A stretch of 64,000 bases of DNA from Bettongia penicillata ogilbyi (taxonomy: Eukaryota; Chordata; Mammalia; Diprotodontia; Potoroidae), in assembly GCA_023548195.1 (NCBI GenBank), contig JAJHZJ010000419.1, positions 3,736,273 to 3,800,272 of the forward strand, given 5' to 3'. Made by a program: the position numbers and the translations under genes. The notes under the pieces were generated by a model. It was not told the origin of the DNA, made no database searches, and saw nothing but the letters and a program-made list of their open reading frames with translations. Shown piece after piece: positions 46,985-58,421 of the stretch (position 1 is its first letter; every line of letters begins with the position of its first letter).

Positions 46985-48140
46985 TAATCAAGCAAGCATT
47001 TATTAAGCATATGCTACATTCCAGGTACTATGCGAGGCAATGGTAACACAAAACAAAATTGAAATTATCTCTACCCTCAAGGAATTTAGTTTAATAGGAA
47101 TGATAACATATACCTTCATGAGGATATAAAAACACATAAAACAACCTTGGAGGGTAAGACAATAGTAGCTGTTACAGCCAGAAAAGGTCTTGTGGAAAAG
47201 GTGGCACTTGGGCTAAATCTGGAAGGAAACCAAGGATTACAAGATGAGGATGCAATGTATCCCAGACTAGAGGAATCCTAGTGTGAGAATCACATGGGAA
47301 GAACTTCAAGTAGATGTTTATAGCTTTACCCCCGAGTATCTAGAACGAAATAATAAACGTTGGAAGGTTGGAAAGTTAAATGAGGCCAGGCTGTGAAAAA
47401 CTTTAAGTGCCAGAAGAGTTTGTAGTTGATCTGAGAAGGAGTCACTGGAGTTAAGTAGGGAGGAATATGGTTAGAACTGCACTTTAGAAAAGTCAGTTTG
47501 GCAGTTGTGTGGAAAATGGTTTGAAGTAATGTGACACAAGGCTGGGGAATTAATTAAAAGTTAACTGCAATAATCCAGGTCTGAACTAGGGTTGTAGCTT
47601 TGTGGACAAAGAGAAAGAATGTATATAAGAAATTATTTGGAGATAGAAATAAGACAACTGACTAGATATATGGAGGAAGAGTGAGGAGATAAGAATGACA
47701 TTGCAATTGCAAACTTAAAAGATGGTGGTATACTAAACAGAAATGGTCACGTGGACAAGAGGGATAAATTGAGAGAGTGGGAGATAATAAGCTCTGTTTT
47801 AGACAGGATGAATTTGAGATGTTATTGAATCTTTAAATGGGAATATCAAATAGTCAGTTATATAAGACTGGAACTTAGAAGAGATTGGGGCTGGATAAAA
47901 AGATCTAGAAAACATCTGCATAGAGATGTGCACTTAAACACAGGGGATCCAATAAGGGCACTAAAAGGGGTAAAATATGGAGAGAAAATGGAAGGGGGCC
48001 AATGATACAGCTTTGCCTTACAACCAATTAATGACCATATTAGGTGTAATAATCAAAGACTGAGGAAGGATCAATCAGACAGTCTTGAAAACTCAAAGAG
48101 GAGAAAGTAACCAGGAGGAGAAGGCAGCTAAGGATGTATT
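46985..48140 (+). repeat. Dispersed repeat, 'CAGGCACTGTGCTAAGC' family, longest copy
   Basis: CAAGCAAGCATTTATTAAGC, CATTCCAGGTACTATGCGAG, AAAAGGTCTTGTGGAAAAGG, GAGGCCAGGCTGTGAAAAAC, AAAAGTCAGTTTGGCAGTTG and TGCAATAATCCAGGTCTGAA are in family order over more than 1 kb, followed by the 'TGAATTTGAGATGTTATTGA' part. Confidence 0.65.
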
Positions 48141-48165
48141 GAATACTTTGAAAAGTATTCAAAAG

Positions 48166-48361
48166 CAGAGATGTCAAATATGTGGCCCAAAATACTCCTA
48201 GCGGTGGCTGAAAACAAAATACTATTGGGCAATATTTAACAAAATAAGTAAAATTCAACAAAATATTAATAATACAGCATGTTAAAACTTAGCCAATGTT
48301 GCCTGCAGGATCCTAGTGCACAGATTAATATGCCCATTTCTATCTGAGTTTGAAACCGCTA
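48166..48361 (+). mobile_element. hAT-like MITE, copy 2
   Basis: Left end CAGAGATGTCAAATATGTGG, right end CTGAGTTTGAAACCGCTA. The internal TATTTAACAAAATAAGTAAA matches the reverse complement of the copy at 20407-20580. It sits at the end of the dispersed repeat at 46985. Confidence 0.72.
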
Positions 48362-48739
48362 AGAGGATGAAGATGGAGAGAGAAGTGATTAAATTTGGAA
48401 ATTAAGAAATCACTAAGTAACTTTGAAGATGTCAGTTTTAAAGTGATAAAGTAGGAAGTCAAATTGTAGAAGATTCAGAAGAGAAGTAAATGTGTAGACA
48501 GCTTTTTCAAGAAATTCAAGAGCACAAACCTTATTGTCAATGGATGGCTAGATTCATGTGCATATTCTTATTTTCTATGTTACACCAGAGAATAGCCCCC
48601 TTGTTCTCCTGTAATCTTATCTCATCAGATATGTGCTCATGTGATCAAGATGCTAAGAACATTTGAATTCTTTCAGTACAAATGTCAGACTATTGGAAAT
48701 CCGCAATATTCTTGCCTTTCATTTCTTACTTTTCCTATT

Positions 48740-49110
48740 CATTTTGCACATGAATGCCAACATGGTTTTCACCCTCAAGAATCTCTAACACTTCTCTGCT
48801 TGCTACAAATGAAAGTCCAAATTCCTGAGATTTGTGTTCAAGGACCTCCAAAATATGATAGAAATTGTCTCTATATGAGTAGTGGCATTCCTGTTAGCTA
48901 CTCACTGCTCCTAAACATAACCTGTGTTTTCCTTCCTCTTTGCCTCTTCTCCTGCAATATGTAAAACCTGGTATGCTTCTGTCCTCTTCTGTACTTTTCT
49001 GAATTCTACATGAACACTTCCCTTAAGACCTCAGTCTTCAGCATTGTCACCTGCAGTGAAGCATCAATAACCTTACATTCATGCCTCCTTTTGTATACAT
49101 CATGTTCCCA
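48740..49110 (+). mobile_element. L2 LINE 3' fragment
   Basis: AAAGTCCAAATTCCTGAGAT, then TTCAAGGACCTCCAAAATAT and CTCTTTGCCTCTTCTCCTGC are in the order of the L2 3' region. Confidence 0.6.
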
Positions 49111-49117
49111 GCTTCAA

Positions 49118-49202
49118 AATGGGTTGGCAGCACTGGCCCTGAAGTCAGGAGGACCTGAGTTCAAATCTGCCTCAAACATTTGACACTTACCAGCAAAGTG
49201 GC
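49118..49202 (+). mobile_element. Marsupial tRNA-derived SINE, 5' part only
   Basis: GGCAGCACTGGCCCTGAAGT, then CAGGAGGACCTGAGTTCAAA (B-box region) and TCTGCCTCAAACATTTGACA. Confidence 0.75.
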
Positions 49203-49689
49203 TTGCAAAAATAAAAAAGGTTGTGTTCTTAATGTCCATTTGTCATTTTCTTTTGTTTAGAACACAGATAGCCATTGCTCTTAGAAATACTGCTTTAGAT
49301 AATAATTAGCTTCTCAGATCAATCCAAAACAATCGTTTTAAAGGAAGTTTTATATTTTTTTACATTACAAAAATGTACACACTACTTCAATTTCGTGAGA
49401 AGTCTCTTATAACAAAGTAAAATAATGAACAATACAATTTTATCTGAAAATGCACACGATATTTCACATCTGTAGCACCATCCACATCTCACTTTTAAAA
49501 ATAGTAATGGCAATTCCATTTTTCTTTGTCTTAAATTTAAAAAGAAATTACAAAAAACAAATTTCTTGTAACAAATATGCATGTACAAGCAAAACAAATA
49601 TCCCAATTGACTGTATACAAAAAATACTTATATCTCATTCTATGCCCCAAGTCCATCACTTCTCCATCACAGATAAAAATTCATCCTCT

Positions 49690-51943
49690 TGAATAATGCA
49701 CAGTCATTGTATTGATTGCAGATCTTACAGCTTCCACAGTTGTGTTTTGACAGTGTTCTTGTTACTATATAATTATTGTACTGGTTCTCCTCATTTCATT
49801 CATCACCAATTTATAAAAATTCTGCAAATTATTCATGTTTTGTATCACTGGTTTCCTTCTAGTTCTGCTGACTGTGTTTTTAATGGTTTATATAAATATT
49901 TCCATGATTTTTAAAATCATCTATGTTCCTATTTCTCTTACCACAATAGTGCTCCATCAATTCATACACCTCAACTTATTCAGACATTCCACCACTGATA
50001 GCATCCCTTTATTTTGCAGTTCTTTGCCACCCCCCACACAGAGAAAAGCTCAAATTAATATTTGAACATATATAGCCTTTTCCTCTTTCTTTGATCACTT
50101 CTGAATACAGACCTGGCAGTACTACATATGGGTCAGAGTACTTAGTAATGTTTTTCATATGATTATTCACAGATCCACCAACAACACATCAATGTGCCTG
50201 TTTTTCCAGGAACCTTCTAGCATTTAACACTTTCCTTTTCTGTCATCTTAACCAATATGATAGGCTGATGATAGGTGAGATGCAATCTTATAATTGCTGA
50301 AATTTGCATGTCTAATTAGTAGTGATTTGGGGCATTTTTTTAAAAATGACTATAGATAGCTTATGTTTTCTTCCCTGACTTATGTATCACAGAAAAAAAA
50401 TTGGTGTGATTGGTTTCTTTTACTATTTTTTCAAAAAGAATCCACTTGTGAATCTATCGGGTCCTGTATTTTTCCCTCCTTTGGAAGTCCACTTATGGTT
50501 TGTTCAATTGTTTCCTATGAAATTAGGTCACTTAAATTCTCTATTCCTTGCTCTGTTAATTTGAGAATTTGTATTTTTGTAAATTCTCCTTTATTTCATT
50601 CAAATCATTGCTTTGTTAGTATAGCTGGGCAAAATAGTTTCTAGTAATAATATTTTTATTTCTTCTTCATTTGTTGTAATTTTCTCTATTTTTGATACTA
50701 GTCATTTGGTATTCCTTTTCTTTTTGGTCAAATTAACTAATGGCTTATGTATTTTGTTATTTCTAGTTTTATTTCTAGTTAGAAGCTTCTGGCTTTATTC
50801 ATTTTTTCGATTTTGAAACAATTTCTTTTTTTAATTTTCAGGATTTCTGTGTTTGTTTTTAAAGTTTAAAGTTCCAGTTCACTGATCTTTCTTTCTTTTT
50901 TTTTTGGTTAAAAAAAAATGTTTGCCTATATAAAAATTTCCTACGGATTGTTTTCACGACATTTCCAAATTTTGGTATATTTCACTGTTTTTATTATCTG
51001 TATCTTTATTGAAACTTCTATCATTTCTGTGATATTTTTGATCCAACAATCCTTTAACATTAAGTTATTTAGTTTCCCATTGATTTTTAGCAACATTTTT
51101 TCCAGGGGCCCTTTAATATAATTTTATTGCATTGTGATCAATAAATTATATGTATAACAATTCAGTTTTTCTGCATTTTCATGTGAGGTTTTTATGTTTT
51201 AAAACAATAAACTTTTGTAAAAATGCCATGAAAAACTAAAGTAATACATATATTTCTTTATTTCTATTCAGTAAAAAAAAAATCTATTTAGGTTCTTCAC
51301 AACTTTCTTATTTTTGGGTTAGATTTATCTAGTATGGAGAGGGGTCACAAAGGGGCCCACATTATTAAAATTTTATTATCTATTTGTCCTTGCAATTAAT
51401 TTGATTATTCTTTTAAGTATTTCAAAGTTATGACATTGGTTATGTGTATATGTGTGTCTCTATGTGTTTATATAGACACAGAGACACATATAAAGCATTT
51501 GCACACATATAAAGTATTGAAATCAGTACATTTCAGCACAATGTAGTTTCCCTGTTTATCTCTTTTAATTAGGTATACTTTTGATATTACCTTGCCTGGA
51601 ATCCTAATTACTGCCTCTGCCTTTTTATATTCAGCTGATTTTGCTCCAACCTTTTATTTTAATTCTGTGTGAGTCTTTATATTTCAAGTATGTTTGTTGT
51701 AAACAATACATTGTTGAATTTTTCTTTATAATTTATTTTGTTAACCTTCCATTTTAAGAGTTCAACTTATTTCCATGAACACTTATGTTAAATACTTATT
51801 CTCTCCATTCTGTTTTCTTTTTCTTGTTCATACTCCTCTCCTTGTTTATTTTGTTATTACATCTTTTCATTTTACTTAAAATTTTCACTCCTCCTTCTCC
51901 TTGTTTAACATTCTTTTTGCTTAAGACTAATCTTTTCCCTTAG
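49690..51943 (-). mobile_element. Old L1, antisense (3' UTR and part of ORF2)
   Basis: 49700-50350 parallels 1985-2520 (3' UTR and ORF2 C-terminus on the minus strand; for example CCTTTTCCTCTTTCTTTGAT at 50078). 50640-51150 is the ORF2 linker-RT zone with the same landmarks as 2790-3200. 51320-51900 parallels 3600-4130 (GTAGTTTCCCTGTTTATCTC). It ends where a half-L1 starts in the opposite direction. Confidence 0.78.
51455..51492. repeat. Imperfect inverted repeat
   Basis: TGTGTCTCT and AGAGACACA arms flank GTGT...ACAC-rich inner parts within the old L1. Confidence 0.6.
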
Positions 51944-52925
51944 ACTCAGTCAAGATGGTAGAATGAAAGCAGGGACTTGCTTGAGGTCCCCTAAAATACT
52001 TGTAAACAATGACTCAAAACAGATTCTGGAGCTACAAAACTCACAAAATAATGAAGTGAAACAAATCTCCAGCCCAAGACAGCCTGGAAGATTGACAGGA
52101 ATAGTGTACTGCACCTGGATGGGAGCCAAGTGCAGTCTGTCAGGGGGAGCACCAGTACAGACTGGGCCAGAACAGGCCTCAGAGACATGAATTCCTGGCC
52201 ACTGTGGCAGTTTCCAGATTTCTTGACCCACAAATGCCCAAGACAGCATAGAATGTCAGTGGGAAAACTCTGTTGGATCTGGGGAAGGGAGGGGTACAGT
52301 CTGGCCCGAGTCCTGGGGCGTGGAGGTGGAAGCAGAGGCAGCAACAGTAGCACCAGTGACTACAGCTGCTTCCAGAGCTCTGGGCTCACAGATAGCAGGG
52401 GATCAAGTAGCTGATAAAAAAAACCCTGACGCCTGGGACAGTACACCCACCCCCTCCCAAACTGGAAGCAGAGTCCTACCTTGACAGGTCAATTATAAAG
52501 CTATAAAGTCAAGTATTTGGCTGGGAAGATGAGCAAGCAGCATAAAAAAAATCACACTATAAAGTCTTATTTTGATGACAAAGAAGACCAAAATATACAA
52601 CTAGAAGGAGAAAACAAAGTCAAAGCTTCCACACCCAAAGCCTCCAAGAAATATATGAATTGGTCTCAGGCTACGGAAGAGCTCAAAAAGGATTTTGAGA
52701 ATCAAGTAAGAGAAGTAGAGGAAAAACTGGGAAGAGAAATGAGAGGGATGCAAGAAAATAATGAAAAATGAGTCAACAGCTTGGTAAAGGGGATTCCCAA
52801 AAATACTGAAGAAAATAACACCTTAAAAAAATAGACTAAATCAACTGTCAAAAGAGGTTCAAAAAGCCAATGAAGTAAAGGATGCCTTAAATAGCAGAAT
52901 TAATAAAATGTAAAAGGAGGTCCTG
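51944..52925 (+). mobile_element. Half-L1/L1: 5' UTR and first part of ORF1, 3' truncated
   Basis: 5' end GACTCAGTCAAGATGGTAGA with CAAGATGG at 51951-51958, then about 580 bp of 5' UTR. ORF1 begins at ATG 52529 (MSKQHKKNHTIKSYFDDKED) with the coiled-coil start WSQATEELKKDFENQVREVE, then a stop at 52769-52771. Recognisable ORF1 stops near 52925. Retrotransposons normally lose the 5' side, so loss of the 3' side implies a later deletion. It adjoins the antisense L1 at 49690-51943. Confidence 0.85.
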
Positions 52926-52939
52926 GTATCATTCATATA

Positions 52940-53005
52940 CATATTTATACATATATATGCATGTGTATATATATGTATATATACATATTTACATATATAT
53001 ACAGA
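52940..53005. repeat. TATA/CATA-rich simple repeat
   Basis: Alternating ATATAC/ATGTAT units at the truncated end of the half-L1. Confidence 0.8.
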
Positions 53006-53355
53006 CTTTTAATAATTCTTTGCTTTTTCAACTTGATTGTCCTATAACTATATTAATTATAAATATAACATTTTGGGCTATACGAGTATGAATGTTGATA
53101 ATGTTGTATTTCAAAGATTGATCCAACCTGAAGAAAACATACCATGAAATATGAATCAAAATAATATCCCTCCAACTACCATTCTGTCAATTCCCCTTCA
53201 GCATGAAGAAGACTTGAAGTATGCCAGAGAATTTTCAGAGTACCCCTTCAAGTACCAGTCCTGCTTCCAGCCAAGTGTTCCCAGCCATCATCCTAGTAAA
53301 CAACTCACATGGAATTATGACCTACTTCTGTGGATACTGAAAGCACACTGAAGAA

Positions 53356-53362
53356 ACACACA

Positions 53363-53396
<34 letters not shown>
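53356..53396. repeat. (AC)n microsatellite
   Basis: About 20 AC units with one CT interruption near the left end. Confidence 0.95.
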
Positions 53397-53397
<1 letters not shown>

Positions 53398-53539
53398 CTT
53401 CTTGCCAGCAAAGTCCTTGGCCATATAAAATGACATCAGAAACTGATATGATTTTATCACTAGAAAGAATATTAAAGATGAACTGTCATCTTCTTTGCTG
53501 ATTGACCCTAAGGATCATAGGATTGATCTATTGGTCTTA

Positions 53540-53690
53540 CAATTAAACTTTCTATATGGTTTGTATCCCCCACTAAAACACAAGCTCCTTGACATCAGAG
53601 ATTATTTTACTTTTATATCTCCATTAACAACAAATGGTTCTTTGTGCATAGTAGGTGCCCTTTCATTCATACAAACATCCATACATATGC
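53540..53690 (+). mobile_element. L2-type 3' end
   Basis: TATCCCCCACTAAAACACAA, GCTCCTTGACATCAGAGATT and GTGCATAGTAGGTGCCCTTT match the L2 tail order. Confidence 0.65.
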
Positions 53691-53704
53691 CAACTAGAAT
53701 TAGA

Positions 53705-54470
53705 GAATGATAGAATCTCAGAAGGGATTGAAGGAGGCCATGTAGTCCAACTTCAACACCACTGAGCTATATATCACATCATAGCATGTCATGAATGTCT
53801 TTTGTTATAAGCCCCCAAGCAATTGTGTATTTTACAATAACATAACACCTAACATGCACAACCAGAGGAGAAGACAGAATGCTTTCTTGAGATCAGAAAG
53901 CCTAGTAACAACAAATTTCATTTAAATTATTTCTTATGTTCTCTGTAATAATGAAAATACGGGTTTTCGCAAATATCACAAAAAGATGTTTGCTGAAAAT
54001 ATTTGAGTTCTCCAAAAAAAAAAATAAGGCAAAAAAATGGCATAAGTAAAGTAAGGAATGGAAAATAGAAACCATTTTTAAATGGTTGTACAAATTTTGT
54101 TAGCCTGTAGGAATTGTCTGCCATCAGATAGCCACTGAGAAAGGATAAAAGTCATATTATAATGCCTCAGCTAGAATCATTCAATTTTGGTTCCAACAAT
54201 GAAACCAGAAATTTTAATAAATTCCAAATATAAACAGAAAGCAGATTTGAGAACTAAATGGTAGCTGAGACTGTTCTCTACATACTTCCTCAATCCTGTC
54301 TGAATGTGGAAATTTTCTCAACCATCTGTTCCTTTCTCTGAATGACAGATCAGTCCCTGGCAACAGCCTAAGTATCAACAATAGTAAGATAATTGGTATA
54401 TATACATGTACTGGGCCTATTGTTTTTCTCTATTTAAATTGTATAATGCCTTACTAATAATGACCACCTA
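53705..54470. other. Intergenic, mostly unassigned
   Basis: A SINE-like start (AATGATAGAATCTCAGAAGG at 53706) is the only repeat hint. No gene recognised. Confidence 0.4.
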
Positions 54471-54471
54471 T

Positions 54472-54555
54472 ATACATACATACATGCACATATATATGTG
54501 TTTGCATGTATATATGTATATATATATATATACACATGCACACACATATATATAG
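54472..54555. repeat. TATA/CATA-rich simple repeat
   Basis: Alternating TATATG/TACATA/CACACA blocks of about 85 bp. Confidence 0.85.
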
Positions 54556-55389
54556 AAAGAGAGTCAAAAGCATAATTTTATAAAAGTGAATATTGAGGGG
54601 TTAAAACTTATAAGTTTTGTTCTAGGGAGAATAAGGAATAGTATGGGTGAGTTTTTATGGCACAATTCAGATGGACAGGTCAGTGATTTTTATCAGTGTG
54701 GGCATCCTCCCCACTGGAGGAGATAATTCATCTATGTCTTGTATGGGAGTATAGTGGAATTCTGGGGGACCCAAAGGGGTCAGTATTCATCAAACTGGAT
54801 TCCTGAGGTTGAAGTCAGATAAAAGAGCAAAGAATAAATTAAGAAGCCAGTTTTTCTGGCTAGTCATGGTAGATAACAAGCTAGATGGTATCTACAATGA
54901 TCCTGGCATAAGAAGTTCCATATCTATATTTTAGGCAGCAATATAATTGTTAAAGAAAATTATGTATTTTGGTCACAGGAAACAGATAAGGGAACTAATC
55001 ATTTGAGTATAGCTGGTCTAACTAAATCAAAGAAATCTGTCCATCAGGCCAAACAGGGAGGAGAACTTTCCCTTGACTCTTTCATCAGGTCAGTCTTTTT
55101 GTACCAATAAGAGATGAAAAGAAGATGATGAAGGACATTCATTGCAGTGACTGATCTTGTAGTTCATTAGTTTTACTTATAGCAAAATGACTAATACAGA
55201 ATAAGATAAGAGTCCATATGCCTTGAAAAAGGGTTGTTTCTAAGGAGGGAAGAGTTTATATAATACACCAACATGTCAGGGAAATCCATGGTGCAAAACC
55301 ATGGAGTTTGGTGTATCACCAAAGCAATACAGCACTGGTGGTGACTGAATATACCAGCATAGTTCTCAATCACAAAATATAAAAGACTC

Positions 55390-55829
55390 TCCATATAGAA
55401 GGCAGAAGAAAAACATTTATTTAAACACCAGAAAGCCAAATCCCAGAACCAGAAAGTAAAATCTGTCATGGTAACCAAGAAATTAATAAACATGATCACA
55501 GCAGAGGACAAAGCCAAGCTCAAAGCTCCCCTCCCTCAGCCAGGGCCTTTTCACTATCAACTGTCACAATTTGTCAGCCTCAAGCCTCCCCTCCCTCAGT
55601 TGGGGCCTTCTCACCTTCTATTGTCACAATGTTTCAGTTGGCCTGTGTCAGTTGCCTGCATTCTTTCCCCTCTGACCTGACTCCCCTTGTTCACTTTCTC
55701 CTGGTTCCACTCCACCCTTCCTATTCTGCCTCTTCAGCAAGCTCCTCCCACCACATGTGACCCAAGCTTCCATATTATATGGACCTATTAATTAATGAGA
55801 AAGAGCTTTCCATTTTAATTACTATTACA
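55390..55829 (-). mobile_element. Possible LTR fragment containing a 60-bp tandem dimer
   Basis: 55521-55580 and 55581-55640 are two tandem 60-bp units (both with CTCCCCTCCCTCAG, GGGCCTT and TGTCACAAT). On the minus strand a TTTAAATAAATG signal follows at about 55405-55422. The right end reads ...ATTACT ATTACA, that is TGTAATAG on the minus strand. Tandem U3 repeats followed by AATAAA fit a minus-strand LTR. No left boundary or target duplication was found, so this is tentative. No viral gene is present. Confidence 0.35.
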
Positions 55830-55964
55830 TTTGGTAAGACAAGGGAGGCAAGGAGGCTAACTGGAAGGTATCAACTGCAGGAAAGCTGCTGAAGTCAGTC
55901 TCTGGGGTTCATCCGGGGAGGATAATTTTGTCCACTTATTTCACAGAAGTCTTTGGAATCTGCT

Positions 55965-57030
55965 TAAAAAGGGGTCAGAATCATTCTTTAGGAAAATCAC
56001 TTTGTCAGCTGAATGAAAGAGGAACTAGAGTGGGAGAATTAAATTAGAAAATTTCAACCAAATGGAAATTGCAGTAATCTGGACATGAAGCATTAAGGTC
56101 AGCAGGTTGGGGGTCTGTGTAAGTGAATAAAAGGGGATGCATTTGTATCAGTAAGCACCCCAACATACAGAGGGGTGCCTGCCATCACAAGTTCTTAGAT
56201 CTATATTCATAAAAGGAAAGGCGACTTTTGAGGGGTTAACAATCACCTTAATCAAGTACATGTATCAATCGTTTAACCAAGCACATATATCATTCAGCGA
56301 TTTCAGGGGAATCAGCACCCCAAACTTAAAAGAAAATACAGAGAAATCAAAAGTCAATAGACATGACTTCCTCTGCCTGACCATAATTCATGAGACAGTT
56401 ATAGCTGTCTGAATATCCAGAAAGGGAAGCATGACATCTGGGTTCTCAAAGCTGTAGGGCTCCTTAGTGGCTTCCTAGAAGCCTCATCTGGCACTCAAAC
56501 CTTATTTCAAAAACTAAGCCCCAGAGTAAAACTTGCACCTCAGAATCTTTATACACTTTTTAGGGCCAGAAGGCATCACATCCCTTGAGAATCAATGCCT
56601 TATTAACAAAAGGCATGGACCTTCTTACAATTCTTGCCAACAAATCTCCCAACAATGAGTGAGAAAGATCCTCCTCAGTCACTTTCAAATAGAGGCATTA
56701 TACTTCTTGATTAAACTAAAACAAAAACAGCAAAAGATCCTACTTTGCTTGCCATTACATCATTCAAGAGATTTGTGAAGGTAGAAACAAGACTTGATAA
56801 CATATTGGATGAGGGAAAATGAGGAGCTGAGGACTTTACCAAGAGTATAAGTCTGGATGGTCAGGAGGATGTTGATGCTCTCAGCATTAATACAAAAGCA
56901 GGGAAGAGGGGAGACCTCTATGGGATATCTAGTTCAAGATGTCCAGTAGGCAGTTGGTGATGAGAAACTGCTAAGAGCAGTAGTAGCAATACAGGAATAG
57001 ATGTCAGAACCATCTTGAGGTGCAGGAGAT
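55965..57030 (+). repeat. Dispersed repeat, 'CAGGCACTGTGCTAAGC' family (3' part), interrupted by an LTR
   Basis: TTTAGGAAAATCACTTTGTC, GCAGTAATCTGGACATGAAG up to 56143, then after the LTR TTCAAGAGATTTGTGAAGGT, ATGAGGAGCTGAGGACTTTA and GATGTCCAGTAGGCAGTTGG. The two halves join in the correct family order. Confidence 0.7.
56144..56759 (-). mobile_element. Solo LTR of an endogenous retrovirus (616 bp)
   Basis: The unit has TG...CA ends (TGTATCAGTAAGCACC to GCCATTACA on the plus strand). It is flanked by GCATT on the left and TCATT on the right, a 5-bp target duplication with one change. Removing it rejoins the host repeat (GGGGATGCATT/CAAGAGATTTG). On the minus strand, GTGTATAAAG (TATA box, about 56547-56556) is followed about 45 bp later by AATAAG (56502-56507), in the order expected of U3-R. 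No gag, pol or env sequence is present, so it is the product of recombination between two LTRs. Confidence 0.78.
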
Positions 57031-57049
57031 ATCTTAAACTAACCTCACT

Positions 57050-57262
57050 AGCTTTCCCAAAAACTTCCTGCAGACTTCCAGGCTCACAATCTAGAAGTCA
57101 TTTTGGATTTCTCACTCTCTCTCACCCCTCTCGCCCTATATCCTAACTCTTGACAAGATCTGCTGATTTCACTCCTGAAACATCTCTTGCATATGCCTCC
57201 TTCTGTCCTCCGACACTGCCACCACTCTAGTACAGGCTCTCGTCACTTTAAGCCAGGACTAC
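57050..57262 (+). mobile_element. L2 LINE fragment, left part
   Basis: CACAATCTAGAAGTCATTTT, GATCTGCTGATTTCACTCCT, CTCCGACACTGCCACCACTC and AGCCAGGACTAC are in the order of the L2 region that precedes CAACAGCCTGCTAG. It is cut at 57262 by an insertion and resumes at 58422. Confidence 0.7.
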
Positions 57263-57789
57263 CGAAAGAGCTAGTTTGAAGATTAACATCAAAAAACCAA
57301 AACAAAACCAAACAGCTAAGATCATGGTGAGAGAAATGATTATTAATAAACGATATCTTGTGGGAGATTCAGAGGTCTCCCCTTTTTCTTAATTCCTCAT
57401 TTTAAAAAGTTCAATTTTCTTGAAGGACATTGCTGATAATGAGATTGCACTGACTCTCCTATTTTTGCTCAGACCCCACCCAACCTTACAAGGAATTTTA
57501 ACCCAGGGTGGGTAAACCAACTGTATTCTACTCAAACTTGGTCAGAGACAGGTCCTTCTGTCTAGATAACCCAATGTTGTGGTTTAAGTAAAGATAATTT
57601 CTCTCTCCAAGGGTCACTCTCAGTCCTTCATTGAACATCTAAGGGTATATAAACTGCCATGATTGTCTCTGGTCTAAAAGAGATGCCCAAATGACCTTCC
57701 TTCATTAATAATCTGTTGGCCTTATTAAGAAAATGATTAAATTACTTAAAAACTATGTCTCTTTAATCTTTTATATTGTCATAATGTCA

Positions 57790-58415
57790 ATTTCCTGGCA
57801 AACAGATGAAGAAAAAATGAAAGTAGTGTCAGATTTTATATTCTTGAACTCAAAGATCACTATAGAACATGACTACACTCATGAAATTAAAAGATGCTTA
57901 TTCCTTGGGAGGAAAGCCGTGCCAAATTTGGACAGTATATTAAAAAGCAGCGACATCACCTTGCCAACAAAGATCCACATAGTCAAAGCTATGATTTTTC
58001 CAGTAGCAATGTATGACTGTGAGAGTAAGAACATAAGAAAAGCTAACCACCCCAGAATCAACTTTTTCAAACCGGTGCTGCAGAAGACTTTTGAGAGTCC
58101 CCTGGACAGCAAGAAGATCAAATCAGTCAATTCTTAAAGAAATTAATTAAGGCTATTTATTGGAAGGTCAAATACTGAAGCTGAAATTTGTATTTGACCA
58201 CACAATGAGAAGACAAGAATCAGTGGAAGAAACCCTGATGTGGGGAAGGATTAAAGACAAAAGAAAAAGCGTACAAGAGAGGATGTATAGTGACATAGAA
58301 TCAAGAAACATGAGCTTGGATGGACTTTGGGAGACATAAGAGGATAGAGAAGCCTGGCATGCTTTAGTCCTGCGGTCATGAAGAGTTAAACATGACTGAA
58401 TGACTGAAAACAATA
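57790..58415 (+). mobile_element. RTE-type LINE, C-terminal ORF and 3' tail
   Basis: A readable frame at 57784-58134 gives SISWQTDEEKMKVVSDFIFL, YTHEIKRCLFLGRKAVPNLD, SSDITLPTKIHIVKAMIFPV and FESPLDSKKIKSVNS. This is the C-terminal part of the RTE (BovB-like) polyprotein. After a stop at 58135-58137 the homology continues in other frames (DSLEKTLM-like and WLDG-like parts at about 58210-58330). The 3' end is GCGGTCATGAAGAGTTAAAC, ATGACTGAATGACTGAAAAC. Sequence from 57263 to 57790 may be its 5' part or another insertion. RT catalytic motifs are not present. Confidence 0.82.
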
Positions 58416-58421
58416 AAGACA

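Noticed and set aside
55390..56760. A complete provirus between the possible LTR at 55.4 kb and the LTR at 56.1 kb
   Set aside because: The two segments are not similar to each other, and the DNA between them belongs to an old dispersed repeat, with no retroviral gene.
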